Counted from the stretch's first letter, positions 16,642-26,154 are shown. The stretch: DNA of 64,000 nucleotides from Verrucomicrobiota bacterium (GCA_016716505.1 JADJWF010000001.1:496001-560000), one strand, 5' to 3'. A program made the numbers and translations. The notes: a model not told the origin generated them from the letters alone.

Positions 16642-18381
16642 CTAGGGTGTTGGCGGATCGGCGGGCGCCCGTTCAAAAACGCGCAGTGGAAAGCCTTCCG
16701 CCTCGGCCCGGTCGGTGAAGAGTCGGGCATCGAGATCCGTGAATCGGGGACTTGCCGCGAGAATGGCGGCAACGGGGTGCCGGCGTGGCACCACGATCAG
16801 CCGAGCTCCCGAAGCCGCGTAGCGCTCTGCGTCCGCCCGGGGCTCATCGCCCAGCCAGGGTTGCCCCGTCAGGTACGCCACGTAAAGGCCCGTACGACCG
16901 CCGTAAAGCATTCCGGAACCGGCCACGGGACCGGTGATTTCGGCCCGTTGGAGCCGGCTTGCCAGGACCGACGCCGCTTCGGCGGCTGGATTGGCATAGC
17001 CCACCAGGGCTCCGGCGAGGCTGATCATCGCCGGCAGCCCAAAAGACGCCAATGGCAGCCAGCGCAACAGTGGGCGCAACAGGGTGGAGTCCTTGTTCCG
17101 CCGAGCTACTTCCGCGAGGCAACCGGCGGCGAGCACGTACAACAACGGCCAGGCGGCGTAGAGATAGCGCTGATCCACGGGCTGGAGATACACCGGCAGG
17201 TACACCGCACACAGCGCGGCGAGGGGGAGGGCTGCCACCAGCCACCATTCGCCCAGAGCCGGCCGCCCTCGCCGCGCCAGCAGAACCGCTCCGTAAAGAC
17301 AGGCGATGGGGCCGAGCATCAACCAGTCAAAACTCCGGAGCAACTCGAGCACCGTGCGCGCGTGCTCCCGGCAAACCGCGAGCTGATGCCAGAACGCCGT
17401 CGAACTCTCGAAAGGCGACCAGTAGCGGTAAGGCATGTCGGACGGGTCTTCCCAGGCGGTGATCCGCCCCGGCGCGGGGCGGTGAAACATCCGGCCGAAA
17501 GGATGACTTCGTTCGGCGGGCTCCGGTCCCACCACCGCGTGCGCAATTGGGGCCGAGGTTGAGAAGGTGAACCGCCCGTACTTCGACGAGAGCACCAGAA
17601 TCCAGGGGGCCGCAATCACGAGCATCACGGCCAGCGTCAAGGCGGGGCTGATCCAACTTCGCCAAGGTGCCGCTACGGCAGCACCGGAACCGGGAGCGTC
17701 GTTGTCCGCCGCAGGTTGTCCTGGTTTCTCGCCATCCTCGTTGCCGGCTCCCGAGGCCGTCCGGTGCCGAAACGATTGCCAAACCCACAGCCCGACCACC
17801 GAAGCAACACTCACGGGCAAAGCCACCGCTTTCGCCAAATACGCGGCCCCCAGCCATGCCCCCGCGAGCGCCGCCCGGCGTGGCTCGCATCGCCAGCGTG
17901 CATCCAGGACCCCACTCATTCCCAGCAGCCACAGTCCACCTTGGAGAAGGTCGGGTGAGATGTACTCGACCGACCACGAGACCGCGCCGGCGCCAGCGAT
18001 GAGCAGACCAAGTTTCGCCCACGCGGGAGTCGTGTCATCCGTCCGCCCACTTTCTTGGGCGGCCATCGCGAACCTCCGGAGCACCGCCCAGACGCCCGCG
18101 AGGAACAGCAGCGCCGAGAGCGCCATCACCAAGCGTCCAGCCGCCAGCGGCGGGATCCCCAGCTTGAGCAGAGGCGCGATCAACCAGCTCAACAACGGCC
18201 CCCAGTAACCGGACACCGCGAGGTCCAGCCGGCCTTCCGCGTAGTAGCCCGCGAGGCGCAAATAAGCGATCGCGTCGGCGTTGAGCGCTCCGGCGTTGCG
18301 CCAGGCGGCCCATGCCAGCAACCCGGCGAACCCGGCGAAGATTGGCCACCCGGGCGAAAAGCGATGTTCCGTGTCGCGCAT
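16642..18381 (-). CDS. Multi-pass membrane glycosyltransferase, GT39/ArnT-like
   Basis: A 579-residue integral membrane protein with about ten hydrophobic segments. The N-terminus has the pattern of lipid-linked-sugar transferases of the C fold: a first TM (WPIFAGFAGLLAWAAW), then an extracytoplasmic loop with NADAIAYLRLAGYYAEG, where the Asp is the usual catalytic position. It would move a sugar from a polyprenyl-phosphate carrier to an acceptor on the outer face of the membrane. It is the last gene of a three-gene same-strand set with a polyprenyl-phosphate-type GT2 and a methyltransferase, which fits: the GT2 makes the lipid-linked donor. Its TAG stop lies two bases outside the IS630 end, and its final PADPPTP tail may have been altered by that insertion. 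Confidence 0.8.
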   Translation of the reverse strand: MRDTEHRFSPGWPIFAGFAGLLAWAAWRNAGALNADAIAYLRLAGYYAEGRLDLAVSGYWGPLLSWLIAPLLKLGIPPLAAGRLVMALSALLFLAGVWAVLRRFAMAAQESGRTDDTTPAWAKLGLLIAGAGAVSWSVEYISPDLLQGGLWLLGMSGVLDARWRCEPRRAALAGAWLGAAYLAKAVALPVSVASVVGLWVWQSFRHRTASGAGNEDGEKPGQPAADNDAPGSGAAVAAPWRSWISPALTLAVMLVIAAPWILVLSSKYGRFTFSTSAPIAHAVVGPEPAERSHPFGRMFHRPAPGRITAWEDPSDMPYRYWSPFESSTAFWHQLAVCREHARTVLELLRSFDWLMLGPIACLYGAVLLARRGRPALGEWWLVAALPLAALCAVYLPVYLQPVDQRYLYAAWPLLYVLAAGCLAEVARRNKDSTLLRPLLRWLPLASFGLPAMISLAGALVGYANPAAEAASVLASRLQRAEITGPVAGSGMLYGGRTGLYVAYLTGQPWLGDEPRADAERYAASGARLIVVPRRHPVAAILAASPRFTDLDARLFTDRAEAEGFPLRVFERAPADPPTP

Positions 18382-18489
18382 GGCAGATTTCGCCGCTTCA
18401 GAATCCGGTCTTCCCGGCGCGGCTTCCCCGGTGGCGCCGACTTCCGCCGCGGACGAAGTCCAGATTGATCTTCGTTCTCATGGTGGCCC

Positions 18490-19053
18490 TCAGCTTGATG
18501 GCAGGGGCCGGCGGAAAACAAACAGGTTGTTCAGTCCGCACTGGAATCGCTGGTGAAGCACGCGTTGCAAACCGGCGGCGTCCGCCAATGCCACCGTCTC
18601 GGTCGGCGCGAAGCCGTGGTGTTCTTCCACCGACATCCCCTGGATCAGCCGCAGTCGCCTGAGCCAGCGCAGGACCCCGTCCACTGCCGGCGAAGGTACG
18701 GTGAGAATCAAGAGACCGCTTGGCTTCAGCCGGTTGGCGCACGCGGCCAGGAAGCCCGCCTGTTCAGCCGCCGGCACATGCTCGAGGACCGCCAGGCCGG
18801 TCACCGCGTCGAACGCTTCGTTCGCTGGCAAGTCGCGCGGAAACAACCCGCGGACAAGTCGGAATCTTCCTTCCTCCAGTTCTCCGGCCGGCGCGACCGG
18901 GTCAATTCCTATGCCACCGCCGAGCCGGGAGCCGAGTTGCCGGAACAAAGCGCCGTCGTGACATCCGATGTCCAACACGCGCGCCCCGGGGGGAACGAAC
19001 GGTGCGGCCCGGGCAATGCGCCAGCGCTGGAGCAGACGGTCGAGCGGTTTCAT
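18490..19053 (-). CDS. Class I SAM-dependent methyltransferase
   Basis: A 187-residue cytosolic methyltransferase. Motif I is ARVLDIGCHDGALFRQLG, with the SAM-binding glycines near residues 30-36. The motif II/III area is AFDAVTGLAVLEHVP, followed by LKPSGLLILTVPSP. The ATG at 19053 overlaps the upstream stop codon as ATGA, so it is translationally coupled to the GT2 gene. A longer frame to 19578 is only the shadow of that gene. Given its neighbours it may act on a sugar or lipid-linked sugar; the substrate cannot be read from sequence. Confidence 0.85.
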   Translation of the reverse strand: MKPLDRLLQRWRIARAAPFVPPGARVLDIGCHDGALFRQLGSRLGGGIGIDPVAPAGELEEGRFRLVRGLFPRDLPANEAFDAVTGLAVLEHVPAAEQAGFLAACANRLKPSGLLILTVPSPAVDGVLRWLRRLRLIQGMSVEEHHGFAPTETVALADAAGLQRVLHQRFQCGLNNLFVFRRPLPSS

Positions 19054-20294
19054 GCCGGGCCGGCTCCGCGGCGGCGCAGCCCCAGCAGGCTGAGGAAGAA
19101 GCTGCCGAGGAGGATTTGCGCCCCGAGCGTCAGCGCCAGCATCGAGGGGATGATGGTTCGCAGGACGTGCGATGGTTGCAGCGGGCCGAAGTGAACTTCG
19201 CGCCATTGCCAGACCGCGTACACGGAACCAAGGAGGCCGCCGATCACGAGCACCACGCCGGCCACCAGGCCAACCTCGAGCGTGATCCAGCGAAAGACGC
19301 GTTCCAGCCGCACTTCGCGGGGCAGCAGACCGGCGGTGGCGGCGTACACCCGGGCGAGCACCGCGAACCAGACCGCCTGCGCCCCGATCAATACCGCCAG
19401 CGCCGCGTACAACAGCGTGTGGACGTCGAGGGTTACCTGACCCACCCGGCGCGGTCCGGGCAGCAACCATCCGCCCAGCGCGCAGCCCGCCAGAATCATC
19501 GCCAATCCCGGGTACAGAAACAGCCAGCGGGGGCTGTACAGCAGCATGAACCGCAGGTGCCGCCAGCCATCCCGCCACGTACGCAGATGCGGCGGTCGCG
19601 TGCGTCCGGCCACCGCGAGCGTCGTGGGAACCTCGACGACTCGCAGTTTCATCAGCGCGGCCTTGAGGACCATTTCGCTGGCGAACTCCATCCCGGTCGT
19701 CCGCAGGTCCATCCGGTCGAAGGCCGCCCGGGAAAAACCGCGCAGACCGCAGTGGAAATCGCCGATCGCGCTGTGGAAGAACAACCGGCCGAGGGCGCTG
19801 AGCACCGGGTTGCCGAGAAAACGGTGCAGCGGCGGCATCGCGCCCGGTTGAATTCCGCCGCGAAACCGGTTGCCCATCACCAGGTCCGCGCCGTTTCGCA
19901 GCGCCGCCAGAAACGCCTCGAGCCGGGAGAAGTCGTAGCTGTCGTCCGCATCGCCCATGATGACGAAGCGTCCGCGAGCGGCCGAGATGCCCGCGTGCAA
20001 CGCGCTGCCGTAGCCGCGGTCGCTCGCGCGTACCACCCGCGCCCCGGCGGCCGCCGCCAGTTCGGCTGAACCATCCGTGCTGCCGTTGTCGGCCACGATC
20101 ACCTCGCCAGCGACTTGGTGCCGCTCCAAAAAGCCCAGCGCCTTCCGCACGCAGGTCGCGACCGTTTCCGCCTCGTTCAAACAGGGCATCACAATCGAAA
20201 GCTCGACGGCCGATGCCGCCGCGATGGTCGCACGGTCACCGTGCGCGGCGGGCGACGGTGAAGCAGGCGGCGCGGGCTGGCCGGAAGCGCTCAT
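19050..20294 (-). CDS. GT2-family glycosyltransferase with C-terminal membrane segments (polyprenyl-phosphate type)
   Basis: A 414-residue DPM1/ArnC-like enzyme. The catalytic GT-A domain spans about residues 30-240: ELSIVMPCLNEAETVATCV, then VIVADNGSTDGSAELA, and the metal-binding GDADDSYDF. Four hydrophobic segments follow in the C-terminal part. Such enzymes attach a sugar to undecaprenyl phosphate on the inner face of the membrane. The gene heads a set with a methyltransferase (ATGA overlap) and a GT39-like transferase that could use the lipid-linked product. The first 28 residues are Pro/Ala-rich and may not all be translated. Confidence 0.88.
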   Translation of the reverse strand: MSASGQPAPPASPSPAAHGDRATIAAASAVELSIVMPCLNEAETVATCVRKALGFLERHQVAGEVIVADNGSTDGSAELAAAAGARVVRASDRGYGSALHAGISAARGRFVIMGDADDSYDFSRLEAFLAALRNGADLVMGNRFRGGIQPGAMPPLHRFLGNPVLSALGRLFFHSAIGDFHCGLRGFSRAAFDRMDLRTTGMEFASEMVLKAALMKLRVVEVPTTLAVAGRTRPPHLRTWRDGWRHLRFMLLYSPRWLFLYPGLAMILAGCALGGWLLPGPRRVGQVTLDVHTLLYAALAVLIGAQAVWFAVLARVYAATAGLLPREVRLERVFRWITLEVGLVAGVVLVIGGLLGSVYAVWQWREVHFGPLQPSHVLRTIIPSMLALTLGAQILLGSFFLSLLGLRRRGAGPA

Positions 20295-20744
20295 CGGCGG
20301 TGAAGACTAGCCAGCGCATCGCTGTTTGGCGAACCGATTGCCGCCGTTGGACCAGTGCAAACCAGAATCCTCCCTCGGGGTATAAAGCGGCCCGCAACAA
20401 ACGCCGCATCGGCGGGAATCATGTTGTTCCGCCTTGGTTCGAACTGGTGCCGGAGGTCGGCCTGAGCAAGACCCGACAACCGCCCCAAGGCGAAGAGCTC
20501 GTTCGCTTGTGGACGTCGCTTTGGCTGCCGAAAGACGCCAGACGATGGCTCGACTCGCTCACGCGTAGGGGTAATCTTCGGTTGCGACATGACCTCGGCG
20601 ACATCCGTGCTACGCGAATGCTTCGCCCCCCCCGCGCCGCTGGCGGCTGCCGGCGATGGCGAGGATCAGGGCAGCCCGGACCAGCGACGGGCCGACGCCC
20701 GGACGTTCTCCGGCAGCCACTGACCTTCAGCTCGATTTGATCAC
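20295..20744. other. Divergent intergenic region, no gene seen
   Basis: About 450 bases between divergently transcribed genes. The short frames in both directions show no family features. It must hold both promoters, but none can be assigned with confidence. Confidence 0.4.
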
Positions 20745-22157
20745 ATGAGTGACCCGCACCAACCTCGACGGGCGGCCGAAACGATCAGCCGCCGCGCCTT
20801 TGCCTCCCGCTTGGCGGCCGGGGCAGTTGCGTCAGCCACCGGCCGCCTTTGGGCGCAGGAAGCCGGTCAGCGACCGCCCCGGGCACAGGGGGTTACGGTG
20901 CTCAACCCACGCGACCGCGTGCCGGTGGGACTGATCCTTGATGACTCGACCTGCCTGGTGAACTTGAACCGCTTCGCCATGCCGCAGTTTGACGAAGCCC
21001 ATGGCGGTCGTGAGCCGGTGTATCACCGCAACTGGCGCGACTGGCCGGTCGAGATTCCGGACGCGTTCGTGCGGAAGTTTGGCGAGTGGTGCGCCGCACA
21101 CGGCGTGAAGGGCAAATACAGCATCGTGCCTTTTCCCGCGTGCGTGGGCCGGCTGGACCGGGGGTTGCCCGGCTGGACCGCGCGCGAGCTGCGGGAGAGC
21201 CTTGACCTCGTCCGCACGCTGATGCTGCCAAACTGGGACATTCATCCGGAGATGGTCACCCACACGCGGGTGATTGACACCAGGACCGGCCATCCCTTTC
21301 CGGAAGTGTCTCTCCGGTTCATGGAGAATTGGGACTGGACGACGGGCAAGTCGGTGGACGAGATCGCCAATTATCAGGCGTACGCGTTGCGCATCCTGAA
21401 GAACGTCGGCCTCCCGTGCGAAGGCGTGACAACGCCCGGCGGCTACGGCACTCGCGCGCGGCCGCAACTCGCCCGGGCCACGCTGGAGTCGGTGCGGGAG
21501 GTCTTTGGCGAGGAAGTTCCCCATTACTTTCGTGACCTCCACGAGGCAGGAACGGAGAGCGTGGCGCCGATGGTGCAACTGGCCAGCGGTCTGGACGGTC
21601 CCGACCCGCGCTGCGTGGTGAGCATCCTCGGCTGCACGGGTGATTGGACCGGAGGCTGGGACAACGTGCCGCCGGAGGGGCCCGACCGCTTCATCACCGC
21701 CGACCTGGCGCGCGGCCGCCTGGTGGAGGTGATTGAACGCGGTGAGCCGGCGCTCATGGTGTGCCACTGGACGGGCATTTATTGGAACGGTGAGGAGCGC
21801 GGGTTCAAGGTGTTCCAGGAGGTCGTCCGCCGGCTGCACGCGCGCTTCGATCATCTGCTCTGGATGAAGCTCGGCCACATTTCCCGCTATTGGGCGGCGC
21901 GCGAACTCACGCGGATCAAACGCGACGGCGACGCGCTGGAGCTGAACGCGCCGTTCGCGTGCGGGGACTTCACCTTGCGGTGGCGGGTGAGCGGTCCCGG
22001 TCGGCCGTACTTGCGTTTTCGCGACGTGGGGACGGACCTTCGGGAGGTCAGTTCACCCCGGCACCTTGAGGTGGGAACCTGGTACCGAACGGGGCAGGAG
22101 TTGACCGTCTGTCTGCCGCTGGCGAAAGGCGCCACGCGCGTGGAACTGATTGGCTGA
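20745..22157 (+). CDS. Tat-exported protein with polysaccharide-deacetylase-like fold
   Basis: A 470-residue protein with a twin-arginine leader (ETISRRAFASRLAAGAVASA). The mature part begins with VPVGLILDDSTCLVNLN, which resembles the Asp-Asp motif of NodB-type deacetylases. HPEMVTHTRVID lies where the metal-binding H-x3-H motif would be, and a third block is VMVCHWTGIYWNG-like near residue 345. The C-terminal 80 residues look like a beta-sandwich. Related proteins are widespread in Planctomycetes and Verrucomicrobia without a tested function. Carbohydrate de-N- or O-acetylation is a reasonable guess, not shown. Confidence 0.7.
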   Translation: MSDPHQPRRAAETISRRAFASRLAAGAVASATGRLWAQEAGQRPPRAQGVTVLNPRDRVPVGLILDDSTCLVNLNRFAMPQFDEAHGGREPVYHRNWRDWPVEIPDAFVRKFGEWCAAHGVKGKYSIVPFPACVGRLDRGLPGWTARELRESLDLVRTLMLPNWDIHPEMVTHTRVIDTRTGHPFPEVSLRFMENWDWTTGKSVDEIANYQAYALRILKNVGLPCEGVTTPGGYGTRARPQLARATLESVREVFGEEVPHYFRDLHEAGTESVAPMVQLASGLDGPDPRCVVSILGCTGDWTGGWDNVPPEGPDRFITADLARGRLVEVIERGEPALMVCHWTGIYWNGEERGFKVFQEVVRRLHARFDHLLWMKLGHISRYWAARELTRIKRDGDALELNAPFACGDFTLRWRVSGPGRPYLRFRDVGTDLREVSSPRHLEVGTWYRTGQELTVCLPLAKGATRVELIG

Positions 22158-22241
22158 GCGGTCGTGGGGGCCCCTGGCGGCCCCGGGCGTGCCTCGGCCG
22201 GCGCTTGTGAGGGCGTTCGGCCGCCTTTATCCTGCGGACCG

Positions 22242-22922
22242 ATGAATGGGCACGCTTACGAGTACATCAAGGAAGATCCCTGGCGCATTTTCCGGATCAT
22301 GGCGGAGTTCGTGGACTCCTTCGAAACCATGGCGAGGGTCGGACCAGCGGTGACCATCTTCGGCTCTGCGCGGGTAAAATCGGACGACAAGTGGTATCAG
22401 CAGGCGGAGCGGCTGGCCCGGGAGCTGGGGCGGCACAACCTCGGTGTCATCACCGGCGGCGGGCCGGGCATCATGGAGGCCGCCAACAAGGGCGCCGCGG
22501 ACGCAAAGGCGCGCTCCGTCGGGTTGAATATCGAACTGCCGTTCGAGCAGAAGGGCAACCGCTACGCGAACGTGCCCATCCAGTTCCACTACTTCTTTTC
22601 GCGCAAGGTCTGCTTCGTGAAGTACAGCCTCGCCTTTGTCTTCTTCCCCGGCGGCTTCGGCACCCTGGACGAGTTTCTCGAGGTCATCACGCTGGTGCAG
22701 ACGCAGAAAATTCCGCGTTTCCCGGTCATTCTGATCGGCAAACGCTACTGGTCCGGCTTGCTGCGCTGGGTGAAAAGCACGGTCGAGGGCAGCGGCTACA
22801 TCAGTCCGGACGATCTCGAGCTCGTCACTCTAACCGACAAGAACGAAGAAGCGCTGGAGATCATCCTCGACTATCTGCGCCGGGTCGGTCCGCCGGCGAC
22901 GGTGCCCAAGGCTTTTTGCTGA
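22242..22922 (+). CDS. TIGR00730/LOG-family Rossmann-fold protein
   Basis: A 226-residue protein of the family that includes cytokinin phosphoribohydrolases (LOG) and was once labelled 'lysine decarboxylase'. The two signature motifs are present: GGGPGIMEAAN near residue 72 and PGGFGTLDE near residue 136, the latter with the catalytic Glu. Members release the base from nucleoside 5'-monophosphates. The ATG at 22242 is chosen over an open upstream GTG because it gives the conserved N-terminal length. It is followed after 21 bases by the M16 peptidase gene and may share its transcript. Confidence 0.9.
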   Translation: MNGHAYEYIKEDPWRIFRIMAEFVDSFETMARVGPAVTIFGSARVKSDDKWYQQAERLARELGRHNLGVITGGGPGIMEAANKGAADAKARSVGLNIELPFEQKGNRYANVPIQFHYFFSRKVCFVKYSLAFVFFPGGFGTLDEFLEVITLVQTQKIPRFPVILIGKRYWSGLLRWVKSTVEGSGYISPDDLELVTLTDKNEEALEIILDYLRRVGPPATVPKAFC

Positions 22923-22943
22923 TTCGCCCGCCGGGAACCCTCC

Positions 22944-24212
22944 ATGCACCGCGTTGTCAATCTTCCCAACGGCGTTCGTCTGGCCCTCGCACCCATGCCC
23001 GACATGGCCAGCGTGAGCCTCGGGTTTTGGGTCGGCGTCGGTGGACGGTACGAGCCGGCGCCGGTGAACGGCGTGTCGCATTTCATCGAGCACATGCTGT
23101 TCAAGGGCACCCGGCGCCGCACGGCGCGGGAGATATCGCAGGCGGTCGAGGGCGTTGGCGGCTACCTCAACGCGTGGACCAGCGAAGAGCATACCTGTTT
23201 CTACGCCAAGGCCCGGCACGACCGGTTCGCTGAGCTGCTGGATGTCCTGGCGGACATGCTGCTCCACTCCCGCTTTGCGCCCCGCGAGCTGGAGAAAGAG
23301 CGGGGCGTGATTCAGGAGGAGGTGGCCATGTACTTGGACCAGCCCGCCCAGCACGTGCAGGAACTCCTCAATGCCCTCCAGTGGCCCGATCATCCCCTCG
23401 GCCGGCCGCTTACGGGAACCGAGGAATCCGTGGCGCGGCTGCGTCGCCCGGATCTCCTGAGCTTTTTCCGGCACCACTACCACGGACAAAACCTCGTGAT
23501 TGCCGTGGCGGGCTGCCTCAACCCCGATGAGGTCATTCCCAAGGTGGGACGGTTCGCGGGAAGCCTTCCCGGTAACGGGGGGCGGTCTGTATTCGATCCC
23601 ATCGTGATCCGACAAGACCGGCCGCGCCTACGGGTGCAGACGAGGAAGACGGAGCAGGCCCAGCTTGCCCTGGGCTTGCGGACGTGCTCCCGCCACGACG
23701 ATCGGCGTTTCGCCCTGCGGCTCCTCAACACGGTGCTCGGCGAGAACATGAGCTCGCGGTTGTTCCAGATCGTCCGCGAGGAGACCGGGCTGGCGTACAA
23801 CATCTATAGTTCCCTGAGCTTCTTCGACGACGTGGGCGATCTCGTCATCTCCGCCGGGCTCGATCCGGACGCGCTGCCCAAAGTGTTGCGGCTGGTGGTC
23901 CGCGAACTGCGGCGACTCAAGACCACGGCACCGTCCGCGACCGAACTCCGGCGGGCGCGGGACTATGTCATCGGTCAGATGGATCTCTCGCTCGAGAATA
24001 CCGAGAACCGGATGATGTGGCTGGGCGAACAAGTCCTCGGGTACGGCAAGGTGACACCGGTGGAGGCCGTCAAAGACAAGCTGCAGGCGGTCCGCCCTGC
24101 CGACCTGCGCCGCGTCGCCAGCGACTTTTTTCTCCCCAACCGGGCCAACCTCGCGCTCGTGGCGCCGCTGCGACGCAGCCCGCGCCTCGTGGAGATTCTC
24201 GAAACCCTGTAG
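22944..24212 (+). CDS. M16-family (pitrilysin/insulinase-like) zinc peptidase
   Basis: A 422-residue two-domain peptidase close to the mitochondrial-processing-peptidase-like bacterial group. The inverted zinc motif HFIEH is at residues 46-50, and the downstream Glu ligand lies in the block EKERGVIQEEVAMYLDQP. The C-terminal non-catalytic half is complete, with the RLFQIVREETGLAYNIYS block. There is no signal peptide, so it is probably cytosolic. Such enzymes degrade small peptides or remove leader peptides. Confidence 0.92.
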   Translation: MHRVVNLPNGVRLALAPMPDMASVSLGFWVGVGGRYEPAPVNGVSHFIEHMLFKGTRRRTAREISQAVEGVGGYLNAWTSEEHTCFYAKARHDRFAELLDVLADMLLHSRFAPRELEKERGVIQEEVAMYLDQPAQHVQELLNALQWPDHPLGRPLTGTEESVARLRRPDLLSFFRHHYHGQNLVIAVAGCLNPDEVIPKVGRFAGSLPGNGGRSVFDPIVIRQDRPRLRVQTRKTEQAQLALGLRTCSRHDDRRFALRLLNTVLGENMSSRLFQIVREETGLAYNIYSSLSFFDDVGDLVISAGLDPDALPKVLRLVVRELRRLKTTAPSATELRRARDYVIGQMDLSLENTENRMMWLGEQVLGYGKVTPVEAVKDKLQAVRPADLRRVASDFFLPNRANLALVAPLRRSPRLVEILETL

Positions 24213-24366
24213 GTTCATTGCGCCGCCCGGTCGGCCAGCGCGATCAGCCCCAGCTCTCGCCATGCGCCCGGCCAGGCGCCGGCGTGCCCCATACAGGGTC
24301 CGCCCCGTCGGGCCGCCCGCCTGTTGACAGGCTCCGGCGCGGCGGCAGCTTGCCAGCCTTGGGAGA

Positions 24367-25830
24367 ATGCGCATGGCCTCTTCGCCCATCATCCTCGTGA
24401 CCGGGGCGACCGGCTACATCGGCGGACGCCTGGTGCCCCGCTTGTTGGAGGCCGGATTCCACGTGCGATGCCTGGTTCGGGACCCGGCCCGACTCCAAGG
24501 ACGGCCGTGGCGGGAACGTGTCGAGGTGGTGGCCGGCGATTGCCTGCAACCGGCTTCCCTCCCGTCGGCGTTGCGCGGTGTCGCGGCCGCCTTTTACCTG
24601 GTTCATGGCATGGCCGCCGGGCGTGACTTCCAGGAACGCGACGTGGCGGCGGCCCGGCATTTTGCCGGGGCGGCCGGGGCGGCCGGGGTGCAGCGTCTGA
24701 TCTATCTCGGCGGGTTGGGCGATCCCGCCGCGGCGCTCTCAGAGCACCTGCGTTCCCGCCAGGACACCGGGGCGGCACTGCGCGAGAGCGGCGTGCCCGT
24801 CACCGAGTTTCGGGCCGCCGTGATCGTCGGGTCCGGCAGTCTTTCCTTTGAGATCATCCGGTATCTCACGGAGCGGGTGCCGGTGATGATCTGCCCGCGT
24901 TGGGTGTACTCGCGGGTGCAACCGATCGGCATCCGCAACGTGCTGGATTACCTGGTGGCGGCGCTGAGCACGCCGGAAAGCGCGGGCCGGGTCGTCGAGA
25001 TCGGCGGCGCGGACGTGCTGACGTACGGCGACCTGTTGCGCGAGTATGCCCGCGCCCGGGGTCTCCGGCGCTGGCTGATCCCGGTGCCGGCGCTCACCCC
25101 GCGCCTTTCGTCGTATTGGGTCCACCTGGTCACGCCGGTGCCGGCGGCCATTGCGCGACCGTTGATCGAGGGCCTGCGCAACGACGTCGTGGTCCGGGAC
25201 GACACCGCCCGCCGACTTTTCCCGGACATTCGCCCGTTCGACTACGCCACGGCGGTGCGGCTGGCGCTGGCCAATCTGGAGGCCGGCCAGGTGGCGACCG
25301 CGTGGAGCGACGCGCTTTCCAGCAGCCAGCGCGACGCTGCGCCCGTGTTGCTCACGACCCGCGAGGGCATGATCATCGAGCAACGGCAGCGGCGCGTCCG
25401 GGCGCCGGCGGCGGCGGTGTACCGGAGTTTTGCCCGGCTGGGCGGAGACACCGGTTGGCTGTGCATGAACTGGGCCTGGAGCGTCCGCGGTGGGGTGGAC
25501 CGCCTTTTGGGTGGGGTGGGAATGCGGCGGGGCCGGCGGGACGCGACCGACGTGCGGGTGGGCGACGCGCTCGACTTCTGGCGGGTGGAAGCGGTGGAGC
25601 CGGACCGTCTTTTGCGCCTGCGTGCCGAGATGAAGGTGCCCGGACGGGCGTGGCTCGAATTTCGGGTGGCGCCGGAGGCGGAGAGGGTCTCGCGATTGAC
25701 GCAGACGGCGTTTTTCGCGCCGTGCGGGCTGGCGGGCCTTTTTTACTGGTACCTGCTCTACCCGATCCACGCCGTGATCTTCAGCGGCCTGGCACGAAAG
25801 CTTGCCCGCCGCGCGGAGCATGCGGCCTGA
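24367..25830 (+). CDS. NAD(P)-binding SDR-type protein with C-terminal DUF2867
   Basis: A 487-residue protein. Residues 1-300 form an atypical short-chain dehydrogenase/NmrA-like Rossmann domain with the dinucleotide motif VTGATGYIGGRL at the N-terminus. The last 150 residues (IIEQRQRRVRAPAAAVYRSF to the end) match the SRPBCC-like DUF2867 domain that is regularly fused to it. The reaction is unknown; NAD(P)-dependent modification of a lipid or quinone has been proposed for relatives. ATGs at 24367 and 24373 are both possible starts. It converges on the sbtB-like gene with only 18 bases between stops. Confidence 0.85.
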   Translation: MRMASSPIILVTGATGYIGGRLVPRLLEAGFHVRCLVRDPARLQGRPWRERVEVVAGDCLQPASLPSALRGVAAAFYLVHGMAAGRDFQERDVAAARHFAGAAGAAGVQRLIYLGGLGDPAAALSEHLRSRQDTGAALRESGVPVTEFRAAVIVGSGSLSFEIIRYLTERVPVMICPRWVYSRVQPIGIRNVLDYLVAALSTPESAGRVVEIGGADVLTYGDLLREYARARGLRRWLIPVPALTPRLSSYWVHLVTPVPAAIARPLIEGLRNDVVVRDDTARRLFPDIRPFDYATAVRLALANLEAGQVATAWSDALSSSQRDAAPVLLTTREGMIIEQRQRRVRAPAAAVYRSFARLGGDTGWLCMNWAWSVRGGVDRLLGGVGMRRGRRDATDVRVGDALDFWRVEAVEPDRLLRLRAEMKVPGRAWLEFRVAPEAERVSRLTQTAFFAPCGLAGLFYWYLLYPIHAVIFSGLARKLARRAEHAA

Positions 25831-25848
25831 CCGCTTGCGGGTGCGTCC

Positions 25849-26151
25849 TCAGAATTTGTCGCCCCGCAACACGCGCACCTCGCTCTCGTAGGCGATCATG
25901 GCGTATTTGGGAAAGAACTCGCGATGCAGCCGGCCGAGCAGTTCCTCCGCGACGGCCGGTCGCGCGATGACCTCCACCTGGATGTTGCCGAATTCGGCGA
26001 TGTCCGCCGGCCGCTCGCCCTGCGCGCCCGCCCCTTCAACCGGAAAGATCGTGTAGCCGTGCGCACCCGCCTCGGCAAGCAGTCGTCGGATTGCCTCCCG
26101 TGCCAGCGCCTCGGTGACGATGGTCACCCGCTTCATGGGATACGTGGTCAT
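25849..26151 (-). CDS. sbtB: PII-like signalling protein, SbtB-type
   Basis: A 100-residue ferredoxin-like PII-family protein. After KRVTIVTEALAREAIRRLL comes AGAHGYTIFPVEGAG, the nucleotide-binding strand and base of the T-loop, then FGNIQVEVIARP. It starts 3 bases after the sbtA stop, the usual cyanobacterial pairing in which SbtB binds cAMP/AMP/ADP/ATP and controls SbtA. It ends ESEVRVLRGDKF and lacks the Cys-containing C-terminal loop of some cyanobacterial SbtB proteins, so redox control is not expected. The ATG at 26136 is an alternative start five codons later. The gene symbol is used by analogy. Confidence 0.8.
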   Translation of the reverse strand: MTTYPMKRVTIVTEALAREAIRRLLAEAGAHGYTIFPVEGAGAQGERPADIAEFGNIQVEVIARPAVAEELLGRLHREFFPKYAMIAYESEVRVLRGDKF

Positions 26152-26154
26152 GGG

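Noticed and set aside
20291..20590. A 99-codon minus-strand frame upstream of the GT2 gene
   Set aside because: No family features, no clear ribosome binding site, and residue composition of non-coding DNA.
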